DNA of 32,898 bases from assembly GCA_015068225.1 (NCBI GenBank), contig SVKX01000017.1, positions 1 to 32,898 of the forward strand, in the 5' to 3' direction. Made by a program: the position numbers and the translations under genes. Positions within the stretch are counted from its first letter, which is position 1. The number at the start of each line of letters is the position of its first letter. The notes beneath the pieces were generated by a model. That model was not told where the DNA came from and ran no database searches. It saw nothing but the letters and a program-made list of their open reading frames with translations. This document shows positions 22,968 to 32,478 of this stretch, one piece after another. This stretch comes from Oscillospiraceae bacterium (lineage in GTDB: Bacteria > Bacillota > Clostridia > Oscillospirales > Oscillospiraceae).

Positions 22968-24227
22968 TTACTTGACCTGTTGCTTGTATTTTTCCTCTTC
23001 GGCGTCATTGCAGCTTACGAAATGTCCGGGGGTGATCTCACGGAACGAGGGAGCACTTACCGAATAATCGTGTTCTGCAATGGGGTTGTAGTGAATTCTC
23101 GTGCGCTGCTTCTCATATACGGGGTCGGGCAGCGGGATCGCCGAGAGAAGAGATTTCGTATAAGGATGCAGAGGATTCTTGAAGAGTTCGTCCGAATCCG
23201 CAAGCTCGACCATCTTTCCGAAGTACATAACGCCGATTCGGTCGGAGAAGTACTTAACCACCGACAGGTCGTGCGCGATGAACAAAATGGTAAGGCCCAG
23301 GCGCTCCCGGAGATCGTTGAGCAGGTTGATCACCTGTGCCTGAATCGAAACATCAAGCGCAGAGATCGGCTCATCCGCAATGATCATCTCAGGCTGCATG
23401 ATGACCGCTCTGGCGATACCGATACGCTGGCGCTGACCACCGGAGAACTCGTGAGGATAACGGTCTGCGTGCTCACGCACAAGACCAACCATCTCAAGGA
23501 TCTCGTAGACCTTCTCGTTGATATAGTCCTTATCGGTGATACCGTTGATCACCAGGCCCTCAGCGATAATATCACGCACGGTCATACGGGGGTCAAGAGA
23601 AGCGATAGGATCCTGGAAGATCATCTGAATCTGGGTGATGAGCTTGCTCTTCTTTGCTACGCGGCAACGGTTATTGTATTCCTTCTTGAGAGCCTTGAGC
23701 TTCTCATCATTACCCTCCGCTGCGCGGAATTTCTGGGAATACTCTGCCTCCAGCGCCTTGAGAAGCGACGCAACATACTGCTTGTCAACTTCCTTGCTGT
23801 CAGACTTTGCATTCTTGATGAGTGCCCGGTTCTTATCAACGACAGCGCCAAGCTCCTCGTTGATCTTTTGGATTTCTTCCCGGATTGCAGCCTTTCTTAC
23901 GTCATCCACATTCTTTTCGGAGCGAAGAAGCTTGATCTTTTTGGCGGCATCGGTACGGGCAGCGGCAATCGCGTCCTGGTAAGAACGGGTTCCCGCTCCG
24001 ATTCTCTGCCCCTTGAAATACACATTGCCCGAGGTAATGTTATACAGCTTGATGATGGAACGGCCCGTTGTGGTCTTGCCGCAGCCGGACTCACCCACAA
24101 GGCCAAAGGATTCACCCTTCCTAATCTCAAAGCTTACATCATCAACAGCCTTAAGATCCTTACGCCCTAAGCGAAAATACTGACAAAGGTGGTCCACTTT
24201 CAACAATACTTCACAATTATTCTCCAT
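22968..24227 (-). CDS. oppF: Oligopeptide ABC transporter ATP-binding protein, OppF-like, with insertion
   Basis: A 419-residue ATPase of the peptide/nickel transporter class. Walker A GESGCGKT (45-52), Q-loop IFQDP (Gln205), signature FSGGQRQR (261-268), Walker B MIIADEP (281-287) and switch His319 are intact, so it should hydrolyse ATP. The OppF-type C-terminal extension has [12 protein letters not shown]. Between Walker A and Q-loop there are about 115 extra residues (about 80-195), rich in Lys, Glu and Ala and likely coiled coil, so the protein is about 90 residues longer than usual. The start follows GAGGAGG and overlaps the oppD-like gene by 11 bases. Confidence 0.92.
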   Translation of the reverse strand: MENNCEVLLKVDHLCQYFRLGRKDLKAVDDVSFEIRKGESFGLVGESGCGKTTTGRSIIKLYNITSGNVYFKGQRIGAGTRSYQDAIAAARTDAAKKIKLLRSEKNVDDVRKAAIREEIQKINEELGAVVDKNRALIKNAKSDSKEVDKQYVASLLKALEAEYSQKFRAAEGNDEKLKALKKEYNNRCRVAKKSKLITQIQMIFQDPIASLDPRMTVRDIIAEGLVINGITDKDYINEKVYEILEMVGLVREHADRYPHEFSGGQRQRIGIARAVIMQPEMIIADEPISALDVSIQAQVINLLNDLRERLGLTILFIAHDLSVVKYFSDRIGVMYFGKMVELADSDELFKNPLHPYTKSLLSAIPLPDPVYEKQRTRIHYNPIAEHDYSVSAPSFREITPGHFVSCNDAEEEKYKQQVK

Positions 24228-26448
24228 GGTTGCCTCCTCTTTCTTTCATTCGCCGGATACGCTCGGTAATGATTTTGGGGATTTCCACCTTGGGTGCGTT
24301 AGGATGGAGCAGCCATGTTGCAGCATAGTGTGTGGGAGAAACCTCATACATGGGAGGCTGCATCTCAAAGTCAATCTCCATTGCGTATTTATTTCTTTCA
24401 GCAAACGCATCTCCAACGGGGGGGTAAATCATATTCGGAGGTGTGCCGGGGATCGCATCCAACTTCTCGTTGGTATCAAGGTCAGGCATAGAGGAAAGCA
24501 GCGCCCAGGTATAGGGATGCTGCGGATTATAGAAAACCTCTTCCGCTGTGCCGTACTCTACGATCTTACCCGCATACATAACGGCAATTCTGTCCGCCAT
24601 ATTGGCAACGACACCGAGGTCGTGGGTAATAAAGATGATGGAAAGATTGTGCTCGCGCTTCAGCCGGTTGATAAGCTCGAGGATCTGCGCCTGAATCGTA
24701 ACATCAAGTGCCGTCGTGGGCTCGTCGCAAATGAGGATATCGGGGTTAGCCGAAAGCGCGATAGCGATAACAATACGCTGACGCATACCGCCGGAAAACT
24801 CAAACGGATACTGTCTGTAACGCATTCTCGCCTCAGGGATACCGACCTCTTCCATGAGCTTTATAGCCTTTTCCTTTGCGATCCGCTTGGTAAGTGTATA
24901 AACTACCTGGGATGCTTTTTCCTTGAGGTAATCGATAATCTCTACGCAACGCTTATCCGCGTCAAAGCTCTCTGCGCTTGCAACATCTGCCTTGAACTTA
25001 TTCATTACACGGGTGAGAACCGAAACGATGGTCTCGATCTGCACCTTAGGCTCAATAACAGATTTGGGAACGATCTTCCAGTCAACCTTCTTGCCCTTTG
25101 CCAGCAGAGCCTCTCTCTGGGCGGTCTGACGGGCAAAGCGAGCCTCCTCCTTGGGATTGTTTTTAACATAGAAGAAGTACTTCTCCACTTCTCTCCGGAG
25201 GGCTCCGTCAAAGGTGTAAGCCACGCTGTCCTTGACAATGGCGAGGGGATCGATGGCTGCAAGAACGCTCTTGTTTACGCTCTTGCACATCTCGTCCGCC
25301 TCTTGAGAGGAAAACGTTCCTGCTCTGAAGAACGTAATCGCATTCTCCAGCGCCTCGATGGCGGCCTTTTTGTTTTGGGTGGTCTTGCTAAACGAATACT
25401 GCACCGCGATCTTCTCCATGTCGATAAAGGAGTCCATAAAGTCCTCGTTGAGGAACTTTCCGGTGATCTCGTTAGCCTCGTCAGCAGACATCTGGCTAAG
25501 ATCGGTCTCCGGGTGCTTGTATACGTAATAACCGATTCTGAAGAAGTTGTACTGGGGCTGCTCAAGCATCTCCTTTGCCGTTTTCTCAAGTGCTTTAAGC
25601 ACTTCAACCGTCTCAGGGGACGCCTCATTCTTAGACGCGCCCGCACCTGCGAGCTTCTTAGCGGTATCAATAAAGGTTACCTTTTTCCGCTCTGCACGCG
25701 TAACGCTCTTAACCGCAGCAGCATGTGCTTTCAGGGTCTGCTCGTATTTCGAAGTGAAGTACTTGTCGTCGATCTCCTTGAGTCTGCGCTTTATGAGACC
25801 AAGCATTGACACAACATCGACCTTCTGCTTATTCTCTGTGAGGAACAGAAGATCCTCGATTACCGCGATCATTTCCTCTGCGGCTGTACGCGCTGCGTTG
25901 TAGCTGTTCTCAAGCTTTATTGCTTGAATATTGAAGTCATCAAAGGTTTTGATATATCTGTCAACATCCGAAACGGAAACACTAGCATTGGGTGTCTCGG
26001 CAAGCGCCTTTTTGATCATTTCGGACAGCTCCGCAAGGGTTTTATTAAAGGTCACGCGACCCTCCTTGCGGTTTGCCTTGTTTTTCAGAAGCATTGCCTC
26101 GGTGATCTGCTTGCCAATTCGCATAATGGGGTTAAGAGAGGACAAGGGATCCTGGAAAATCATTGCGATCTTATCGCCACGAAGCTTATGCATCTCCTCC
26201 TCGGGAATACGCATGAGGTCATTTCCGTCATAAAGTATCTCGCCGCCCTCATAGATAGAGTTGACCGCGGAAATACCCATAATCGCCTTAGAGGTGACGG
26301 ACTTGCCCGATCCCGATTCTCCGACGATGGCAAGCGTCTCGCCCTTGTAAAGATCGAAGGAAATATTGCGTACTGCCTGCACCTTGCCTGCATCTGTACG
26401 GAAGGAGACCTTAAGATCATTTACTGATAATTTGATTTCTTTATTCAT
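24217..26448 (-). CDS. oppD: Oligopeptide ABC transporter ATP-binding protein, OppD-like, with very large insertion
   Basis: A 743-residue ATPase, about twice the normal size of about 330-360. Walker A GESGSGKS (43-50) and Q-loop MIFQDPLSSLNP (Gln99) come first, then about 400 residues without ABC motifs (about 122-522), then FSGGMRQR (551-558), Walker B ILICDEP (571-577), switch His609 and the oligopeptide C-terminal domain (HPYTWALLSSMP, PGTPP). All catalytic motifs are intact. The insert is mostly charged and helical and lies in the region between Q-loop and signature (helical subdomain), which contacts the permease. There is no frameshift and no stop, so it is a true part of the protein. 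GGAGG precedes the ATG; the oppC-like gene ends 2 bases upstream. Confidence 0.92.
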   Translation of the reverse strand: MNKEIKLSVNDLKVSFRTDAGKVQAVRNISFDLYKGETLAIVGESGSGKSVTSKAIMGISAVNSIYEGGEILYDGNDLMRIPEEEMHKLRGDKIAMIFQDPLSSLNPIMRIGKQITEAMLLKNKANRKEGRVTFNKTLAELSEMIKKALAETPNASVSVSDVDRYIKTFDDFNIQAIKLENSYNAARTAAEEMIAVIEDLLFLTENKQKVDVVSMLGLIKRRLKEIDDKYFTSKYEQTLKAHAAAVKSVTRAERKKVTFIDTAKKLAGAGASKNEASPETVEVLKALEKTAKEMLEQPQYNFFRIGYYVYKHPETDLSQMSADEANEITGKFLNEDFMDSFIDMEKIAVQYSFSKTTQNKKAAIEALENAITFFRAGTFSSQEADEMCKSVNKSVLAAIDPLAIVKDSVAYTFDGALRREVEKYFFYVKNNPKEEARFARQTAQREALLAKGKKVDWKIVPKSVIEPKVQIETIVSVLTRVMNKFKADVASAESFDADKRCVEIIDYLKEKASQVVYTLTKRIAKEKAIKLMEEVGIPEARMRYRQYPFEFSGGMRQRIVIAIALSANPDILICDEPTTALDVTIQAQILELINRLKREHNLSIIFITHDLGVVANMADRIAVMYAGKIVEYGTAEEVFYNPQHPYTWALLSSMPDLDTNEKLDAIPGTPPNMIYPPVGDAFAERNKYAMEIDFEMQPPMYEVSPTHYAATWLLHPNAPKVEIPKIITERIRRMKERGGNHGE

Positions 26449-26450
26449 GC

Positions 26451-28031
26451 TTAATCCTCCGTTCCTCTGAGCGATGGATTAAACGCATCGCGCAATCCGT
26501 TGCCGAACAAGTTAAAGCTGAGCATCAAAAGAACTAAGAACAGGCAGGGGAAAATTGCCACATATGCGGCATTTGCCATAATGGACTGCTGACCCGCTGC
26601 GATAAGCGTACCGACACTGGTCGTGTTTCCTGCTTCAAGATTGATGATACCCAAGTAAGAAAAGCTTGTCTCCGTGTAGATCATCGAGGGAATTACCAAC
26701 GCAAAGCTCGTTACGATGGTACCGAGACCATTGGGGAAAATATGCTTAAACATAATTCTCGTATCCCGGGCGCCCAGTGTTCTTGCCGCCAGAACGTATT
26801 CCTGATTCTTGAAACGGTAGAACTGCATACGCGTTCTTCCTGCCATGCCGATCCATCCCGTCGCAAAGAATGCTATGAACAAGACGAGCGCCTGGCTTGA
26901 CGTACCCATATGGTATTTCAAAAGTGTAATAACGATCATTGTAGGTACGGAACCTAAAATCTCGGCAAAACGCTCCATAGCCAGGTCGATCTTACCGCCG
27001 GAGTAGCCCGAAATGGAGCCCCAGATAACACCAACAATAAAGTTTACGATTGCAACAACAGTCGCGAAAATGAACGAGAATCTTGCGCCGTAGGCAAGAC
27101 AGGCAAAGATATCCTTACCCGTTTGCGTAGTACCAAACAGGAATACAGGCTCTGTGATGCCGTCCTTCAGCACCTGAGTATGCTGATAGATATAGTATTC
27201 GTAGTACTCCGCTCTTACCTCAATACCACCATCTACTCTTCTGCCGTAGGCGTAGAAGTACTGCGTGCCGTCCTTTACGATGCCGTTCTCTCCTTCGATT
27301 CTGAGAGAGTTATACTCCGGAATAAGGCTATTGGTGTCTCCTGCCTCATATTTCCAATAATTAGGAATGATGTTGCCCTTTTGGTCAAGCTTGGGACGAA
27401 GCGTGGCTACATTGGGATTTTCCACCTTATAGTAGATGTTCGCATCATATTTGTTCTTCTCAAGCGTAGGTCTGTCAGAGAACTTCACAACAGGATAAAG
27501 CACCTGTCTGCCCGTTTCGTTCTGATATCTCTGAATATCGTTAAACTCCTCCACAGAGATAATCTTATATTTACCGAAGCCGACACCATAGTAGGTATCG
27601 TAACGATAAGAATAACCGGAACCATCTTTACTTATAGTATACTCGCCATTTTTGATGATTTCTCTGCCCGTTTCAGCAGCAAGCGCTTTGTCCCTGAGAT
27701 AGCCAATGTAATTCGTATCCTTCTGCTTGTATCCGTCCCAAAAATCAATACCGCTGTCGGCAAACAGGTTTGACTTGGGGGTTACATATGCATACATCAT
27801 ATCGTAGTATGCGGGCTGGAAGGGGGTGAAAAGGGGAGCAAACATTGCGAAAAGCACCAGTGCGGCAATAACCACACCGCCAACGACCGCACCCTTATTC
27901 TTGCAGAAGCGTCTGAAGGCACCCTGGAAATAGCTTACGGGCTTGGTTTCAAATTTGCTGTCATGATACAAATCATTTCTTTTCGCAAACTGAAACTTTT
28001 CTACTGGAATATTATTTATATTATTATCCAT
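26451..28031 (-). CDS. oppC: Oligopeptide ABC transporter permease, OppC-like, with large outside domain
   Basis: A 526-residue permease; the family is usually about 300. The cytoplasmic N terminus and first helix (about 48-70) are followed by about 225 residues (72-298) outside the membrane, rich in Tyr, Asp and Asn, before the usual permease core. The core starts at LFGTTQTGKDIFACLAYGARFS, has about five more helices and carries the EAA loop EYVLAARTLGARDTRIMFKHIFPNGLG-type motif that docks an ATPase. The outside domain may meet the unusually large binding protein. The gene begins 2 bases after oppB. Confidence 0.92.
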   Translation of the reverse strand: MDNNINNIPVEKFQFAKRNDLYHDSKFETKPVSYFQGAFRRFCKNKGAVVGGVVIAALVLFAMFAPLFTPFQPAYYDMMYAYVTPKSNLFADSGIDFWDGYKQKDTNYIGYLRDKALAAETGREIIKNGEYTISKDGSGYSYRYDTYYGVGFGKYKIISVEEFNDIQRYQNETGRQVLYPVVKFSDRPTLEKNKYDANIYYKVENPNVATLRPKLDQKGNIIPNYWKYEAGDTNSLIPEYNSLRIEGENGIVKDGTQYFYAYGRRVDGGIEVRAEYYEYYIYQHTQVLKDGITEPVFLFGTTQTGKDIFACLAYGARFSFIFATVVAIVNFIVGVIWGSISGYSGGKIDLAMERFAEILGSVPTMIVITLLKYHMGTSSQALVLFIAFFATGWIGMAGRTRMQFYRFKNQEYVLAARTLGARDTRIMFKHIFPNGLGTIVTSFALVIPSMIYTETSFSYLGIINLEAGNTTSVGTLIAAGQQSIMANAAYVAIFPCLFLVLLMLSFNLFGNGLRDAFNPSLRGTED

Positions 28032-28033
28032 AT

Positions 28034-29041
28034 TTATTTTGCTCCCATTCTAATTCTCGGGTCAATAAAACCGTAACTGATATCAATAACGATACCTGCC
28101 GTAAGGCCTACCAAGGTGTAGAAGCCAGATAACAACATAAAGAAGTCATAATCCTGGAATATGATAGAGTTTAGGTAGAGTCCGCCAACTCCGTTGATTC
28201 CAAACATCTTCTCAATAATAAGCGATCCCGAAAGCACCGAGACAAACTCACTAAGTATTGAGGGGAAGATTACGACCATGGAGTTACGCATTGCATGACG
28301 ATAAATAGCCTGTCTTTTCGTAAGGCCCTTGGTTCTCGCCAGAAGCATGAACTCACCCGTAAGCACCTCGGAAAGTTCGGCACGGGTGTAACGCGCATAT
28401 CCTGCAATGGATCCCAGGCACAAAGCAAATACAGCTGGGAGCATGGAACGGAATACTTCCCAGGTGAAGTACGCGTCGCTCGTTGACATTGTCAGCGGGA
28501 ACCAGCCAAGCTTAAAGCAGAATATATACTGGATCATAAGAGCCAATACGATGGAGGGAACCGATATCAGCAGAATAATGAAAATATTGATTAGCTGGTC
28601 CTGCCACTTATTCTTTTTGAGCGCAGCCAAAATACCCAAACCGAGACCGATCGGCACTCCGATAAGGGTGGAATAAATGTTTATCAAGATCGTGGGCGGG
28701 AGATGGCTGACAAATACCTGCCATATATTCATGTTGACGTATTCGCCATAGGTGGTCACAAGGCCAAAGTCGCCCTGCGTCACTATTCTCTTGATATAGG
28801 TTCCGAACTGGAGCAAGATCGGCACTCGGTCATAGGTCCAGACGCCGTTCTCACCCTCTTTAATGTTGGTGATCCAGCCTCTTCCCTCAAGGGTTTTCAT
28901 AACGATCTCCGGATCCTGTCCCGGAAGAGCATTCGTAGGGATCGGCAGAAGTTTGATAAGAACAAAGCACATTGTGAAAATGATGAAAAATGTGAACAAC
29001 ATCAAGCTCAAGCGCTTCGTCACATATTTAAACATATACAT
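28034..29041 (-). CDS. oppB: Oligopeptide ABC transporter permease, OppB-like
   Basis: A 335-residue permease with six membrane helices and the EAA loop near residues 225-245 (LTGEFMLLARTKGLTKRQAIYRHA). It ends in the family's FIDPRIRMG tail. The size is close to normal, unlike the partners; the first outside loop (about 33-100) is only moderately long. AGAGGAG lies 8 bases before the first of two ATGs, which is preferred. It forms the transmembrane channel with the OppC-like protein. Confidence 0.93.
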   Translation of the reverse strand: MYMFKYVTKRLSLMLFTFFIIFTMCFVLIKLLPIPTNALPGQDPEIVMKTLEGRGWITNIKEGENGVWTYDRVPILLQFGTYIKRIVTQGDFGLVTTYGEYVNMNIWQVFVSHLPPTILINIYSTLIGVPIGLGLGILAALKKNKWQDQLINIFIILLISVPSIVLALMIQYIFCFKLGWFPLTMSTSDAYFTWEVFRSMLPAVFALCLGSIAGYARYTRAELSEVLTGEFMLLARTKGLTKRQAIYRHAMRNSMVVIFPSILSEFVSVLSGSLIIEKMFGINGVGGLYLNSIIFQDYDFFMLLSGFYTLVGLTAGIVIDISYGFIDPRIRMGAK

Positions 29042-29377
29042 AGGTTTTTCTCCTCTGTCTTGTTGTTTTCCAATTCATAGTGTTCGAGCCAAAAAGCAGC
29101 TGTCTGCAAGGCTCTACGCACACAAAGGCTACGCACCGCCAAAACTGACGCTTAAAACCATCTTAATTTTATCAATTAATGCTTCCCTTTTCAGCTATTA
29201 TAAAACCAGTCGATTGCGATTATTCATCCTTGTAACAGTCTTGCATTTATATTTTGCAATTATGAATTTGCTTGCTTTGCTTTTTTTAGAATGTCGTAAA
29301 ATGCCAAACTAGCGGTGAGCACAGTGGCTCACCGCCGTTTGGATTAATTAGATTCTGGGTAATTCAGCTAGCTAAAA
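29042..29377. other. AT-rich spacer inside the transporter operon
   Basis: These 336 bases separate the binding-protein gene from oppB. They hold the hairpin at 29312-29335 near the binding-protein stop and otherwise AT-rich sequence with no credible gene. No convincing promoter for oppB could be found, although several weak -10-like words are present. Confidence 0.6.
29312..29335 (-). terminator. Intra-operon hairpin after the binding-protein gene
   Basis: A perfect 9-bp stem GCGGTGAGC/GCTCACCGC with a 6-base loop lies about 40 bases after the binding-protein stop. The T tract after it is poor, so it probably stops only part of the transcripts or protects the 3' end of the binding-protein message. 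Confidence 0.6.
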
Positions 29378-31906
29378 TTACTCGGACTTCTTGTACTCTG
29401 CGGAGAGGTCGTTGTTGTTCTGAGCAACGTAAGCAGTCCACTCAGCATCGGTGTAGTTAACTTCCATGTATCTGAGGCCGCCGAAGCCCATAAAGGTGTG
29501 CTCGTCTTCGGAGAAGTAGGAGAACTTAGCACCCAGGAAGGATCCGCCACCGTCAGCGATCAGCATTACGGAACGGCTTTCCTTAATGGTAACTTCTTCC
29601 AGAGCAGACAGGATCATCAGTCTTGCCTCAACAGGAGCGAAGCCCTCACCCCAGTTATAGGTCTTAGCCTGCTTCTCAGTCTCTGCCAGACCGTTGAGGC
29701 AGTAGTACCAGTTCTGGATGCTCATCGTGATGGTCTCACCAGCACCGGCGTAATCGCCAGCGGGCATGGTCAGAGTCATGTCGATAGAGGAGGTATCCCA
29801 GTACATGTGGTAGTTGAGATCGTCATCGGGGTTGACGAATGCGCCGATGATATCGAAGGGGTTGAAGGCGTTGCCGGAGAAGCCGTAACCGAAGCCGATC
29901 TGAGTTGCGCCGGAGCGGAAAGCTTCTGCCCACTGAGCACCAGCGGATGCGTCAAAGACAACCTTGATCTTGCCTTCCAGAGCGGTATCCTTGGTCAGAC
30001 CGTCCAGAACTTCCTGGAGGTAGTTTGCTCTGAATCTCTGCTTGTCGGTATCGGAAGAAGAACCGTAAACCAGAGTGATGTCCTTGGTGGCGTCGTAGCC
30101 GTACTTCTCGGGATCAGCAGTCAGGATGTTGATAGCTTCCTGCATCTTCTGCTTTGCCAGAGTGGGGTTGTAGCCGGTCAGAGCATCGTAAGCATCTTCG
30201 GTGGACAGGTTGGTCAGATCGCCGCCGGACCACTTGCCGTCTGCACCCTGGGTGAAGCCGTAGGCGCGGAGGATGCCTTCCTTAGCGATGGTAGCGTTAC
30301 GGTACTGGCCGCCATCGTCCAGCTCGGGAGAGTTCTCGATGTCGTAGTAGTAAGCAACGTTCAGCAGGCCGAAGCAGGGAACTGCAGTGCCGGGCCAGAT
30401 CTTTTCAACGATGTCGCTTCTGTTCAGAGCGAGGTTGAATGCATGACGGAATTCCTGGATAGCCAGAATGCCGTTATTGTTCTCGCTGTTCTTCAGAACA
30501 TCGAGGTTGGAGTACAGCTGCATACCGAAGGTACCGGTAGAGGTAGAGGTGAAGTAAACGTACTTGGAGTCGAGGTACTCACCTACGTTCTCAGTCTGCA
30601 GGGATGCATCGTCGTAAGAACCGTTCAGGAAGCCCATCCACTTAGTAGCGAACTCCTCAACCTTACGGCAGTTGATAGCAGTGATGTTATACTGGTTCTT
30701 GTACTGGTCCATGTTCCAGCCGTACCAGTTCTCGTTCTTAACGAGCTTGTAGTGAGAGCCAGCCTCAAACTCTACGAGCTTGTAGGGGCCCCAGCTTGCG
30801 GTGGTCTCCAGAGAGGAGTTGTAGTTAGAGGTCCACAGAGTTGCGCCATCAGCGGGAGCAATCTTGGAAGCCTCGTACTTAGCCTTATGGACGACGGGGA
30901 GGCTGGAGAAGTAGTAGGGAGCCCAAACGGAGAGGCTGCCGTCTTCCTTCAGGAAGGAGTAAGCCTTATCCAGGCACAGAACGATAGCATTCTCGTTTTC
31001 GATAGCGTAGATACCAACGTCTTCCCACTTAACGTCACGGACGTCGTTCTCAACGTAGACAGCAGCGTCATAGCCAGTGCCGGGCTCCAGGTAAGCGCCA
31101 TAGCTTTCATACAGGAACTTACCGGAAACGGGATCATCGCCTGCTTCGTTGTTGTAAACGGTCTCGTCGGTAATAGCGAGCCACTCAGGGCACTCGTTAC
31201 CGTCAGCATCCAGGTAGCCAGCTGCGCCCCACATGTTCCATGCGTTGGCATACAGGGTCTCGCCTGCATCGATAGCTGCCTGAACGGAATCGTAGCCCTG
31301 GCTGCCGATGGTCTCATAGGTACCTTCTGTGTTCTGGAAGAAGTAAACCTTAGAGTTCTTGATCATCAGGGTATCGTAGTAGGTGTTAGCGCGGAAGTTC
31401 ATGAAGTTGGGGTCGAGCAGCTGCTGCATGGAGTAAACGAAGTCAGCAGCCTTGATAGCCGTGCCGTCATCCCACTTCAGGTCGTTACGAAGGGTGATCT
31501 TCCAAGCGTAGCCGCCTTCTTCCTTCTGGGCATCGGTGTAGCCCCACTTAGCATCCACAGTCTTGGTTACGTCCTCGAGCTTGGTTGCTGCGGAGAAGTT
31601 GGTGGTGTAGGCACCGGGAACGATGCCGGCCTTGTTGATAGTTCCGTCTGCGTTGAACTTCTTGTCGCCTTCGAACTTGTAGTCATATTCGAAGAAAGAA
31701 GAGCCAATGTAACTCATGATCTGAGTGTCATTGTTGTCCGCATAGGTGAACTCGTTCCAGTTGCTGGGCATTACGGATGTAGTGGTGTTGTACTGCGCCT
31801 CTTTGAGGTTGGCGTCGGGGATAGAACTATTGCAGCCCGCAAACAAAGCTGCAACAAGCACCAGACACAAAACCGCCGAAAGCACAGACTTAAGGTTTCT
31901 GTTCAT
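29378..31906 (-). CDS. oppA: Peptide-binding lipoprotein of the ABC transporter (SBP family 5)
   Basis: An 842-residue substrate-binding lipoprotein. The signal peptide ends in a lipobox LFAGC with Cys25, so the mature protein is lipid-anchored outside the membrane. The mid region has the SBP_bac_5 pattern, for example RNDLKWDDGTAIKAADFVYSMQ near 170. Family members are usually 500-600 residues, so it is unusually long. The ATG at 31906 has GGAGG 9 bases upstream; the open frame runs 26 codons further without support. Codons are strongly biased to GCT, GTT, CTG, AAG and AAC, unlike the transporter genes behind it, as in highly expressed genes. Peptides are the likely substrate. Confidence 0.92.
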   Translation of the reverse strand: MNRNLKSVLSAVLCLVLVAALFAGCNSSIPDANLKEAQYNTTTSVMPSNWNEFTYADNNDTQIMSYIGSSFFEYDYKFEGDKKFNADGTINKAGIVPGAYTTNFSAATKLEDVTKTVDAKWGYTDAQKEEGGYAWKITLRNDLKWDDGTAIKAADFVYSMQQLLDPNFMNFRANTYYDTLMIKNSKVYFFQNTEGTYETIGSQGYDSVQAAIDAGETLYANAWNMWGAAGYLDADGNECPEWLAITDETVYNNEAGDDPVSGKFLYESYGAYLEPGTGYDAAVYVENDVRDVKWEDVGIYAIENENAIVLCLDKAYSFLKEDGSLSVWAPYYFSSLPVVHKAKYEASKIAPADGATLWTSNYNSSLETTASWGPYKLVEFEAGSHYKLVKNENWYGWNMDQYKNQYNITAINCRKVEEFATKWMGFLNGSYDDASLQTENVGEYLDSKYVYFTSTSTGTFGMQLYSNLDVLKNSENNNGILAIQEFRHAFNLALNRSDIVEKIWPGTAVPCFGLLNVAYYYDIENSPELDDGGQYRNATIAKEGILRAYGFTQGADGKWSGGDLTNLSTEDAYDALTGYNPTLAKQKMQEAINILTADPEKYGYDATKDITLVYGSSSDTDKQRFRANYLQEVLDGLTKDTALEGKIKVVFDASAGAQWAEAFRSGATQIGFGYGFSGNAFNPFDIIGAFVNPDDDLNYHMYWDTSSIDMTLTMPAGDYAGAGETITMSIQNWYYCLNGLAETEKQAKTYNWGEGFAPVEARLMILSALEEVTIKESRSVMLIADGGGSFLGAKFSYFSEDEHTFMGFGGLRYMEVNYTDAEWTAYVAQNNNDLSAEYKKSE

Positions 31907-32023
31907 GATGTTTTCCTCCACATTATGAAAATTTCTCTCACTTCTCGCAGGCTGTTTTTGTATTTTTAATGACAGAATTCGCATTGTTATGCAAAAGAGC
32001 TGCGCGAATGTAAAGATGTTTTA

Positions 32024-32052
32024 TTTATATCACGCCTTCATCCCCATGTCAA
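32024..32052 (-). promoter_or_regulatory. Promoter of the oligopeptide transporter operon
   Basis: The minus strand has TTGACA (32047-32052), a 17-base spacer and TATAAA (32024-32029), leaving a leader of about 110 bases before oppA. A dyad TTAAC-AAAAA-GTTAA sits just upstream at 32059-32073. Confidence 0.85.
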
Positions 32053-32058
32053 CTATTT

Positions 32059-32073
32059 TTAACAAAAAGTTAA
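32059..32073. promoter_or_regulatory. Candidate regulator-binding dyad upstream of oppA
   Basis: An inverted repeat with 5-base arms and an A5 centre, placed about 7 bases upstream of the -35 hexamer. The position fits an activator or repressor site; the protein is unknown. Confidence 0.4.
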
Positions 32074-32389
32074 CGACTTTGTAGGTAGTGTAGCAGATGT
32101 AGGGTTGTCAACAGCAAAATATAAGAAGTTTTTTGAATTTCTCTCATTTATGACACCGGATTTTTAGTCCCTGTGTCCGGATCGAAAAAAGCAAAATGAA
32201 AGTTCCGCCCTGACGAGTTGCAAATCTATGTAAAGAAGCCTCTTTTTTACCTATGCAAAAACCCATCAAAATATACCACGCCCTCATTAGAATCTCATAC
32301 ATTTTTTCATAGCAAAACTCTGCGCCCTCGCTGTATCTGCCACTGATCAAGCGCTCGGGCTCAAGGTCCTAAGTTGACATGGATGAAAA

Positions 32390-32431
32390 TGTCGAAAATA
32401 CCGTATTTTACGACTTCTCGCATTTTCGACA
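32390..32431. repeat. Nested palindromes of unknown role
   Basis: The arms TGTCGAAAAT (32390-32399) and ATTTTCGACA (32422-32431) form an inverted repeat around a 22-base spacer, and a second palindrome AAAATAC-C-GTATTTT (about 32395-32409) overlaps the left arm. Two folds are therefore mutually exclusive. Confidence 0.55.
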
Positions 32432-32478
32432 AATTCTGATTTCGGGGGGAACGCAAGTGTCCTGTTTTGCAACGGCCT

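Noticed and set aside
24217..26448. OppD-like gene as a fusion or a frameshift artefact
   Set aside because: The frame is continuous, both ATPase halves are complete and in order, and the neighbouring genes fit exactly, so the insertion is genuine.
29498..31969. An 823-codon open frame on the plus strand
   Set aside because: It is antisense to the binding-protein gene and arises from that gene's strong codon bias; it has no ribosome site and no sensible protein pattern.
32144..32350. A 68-codon minus-strand gene upstream of the transporter
   Set aside because: There is no ribosome site and no recognisable family; at best it is a decayed fragment.
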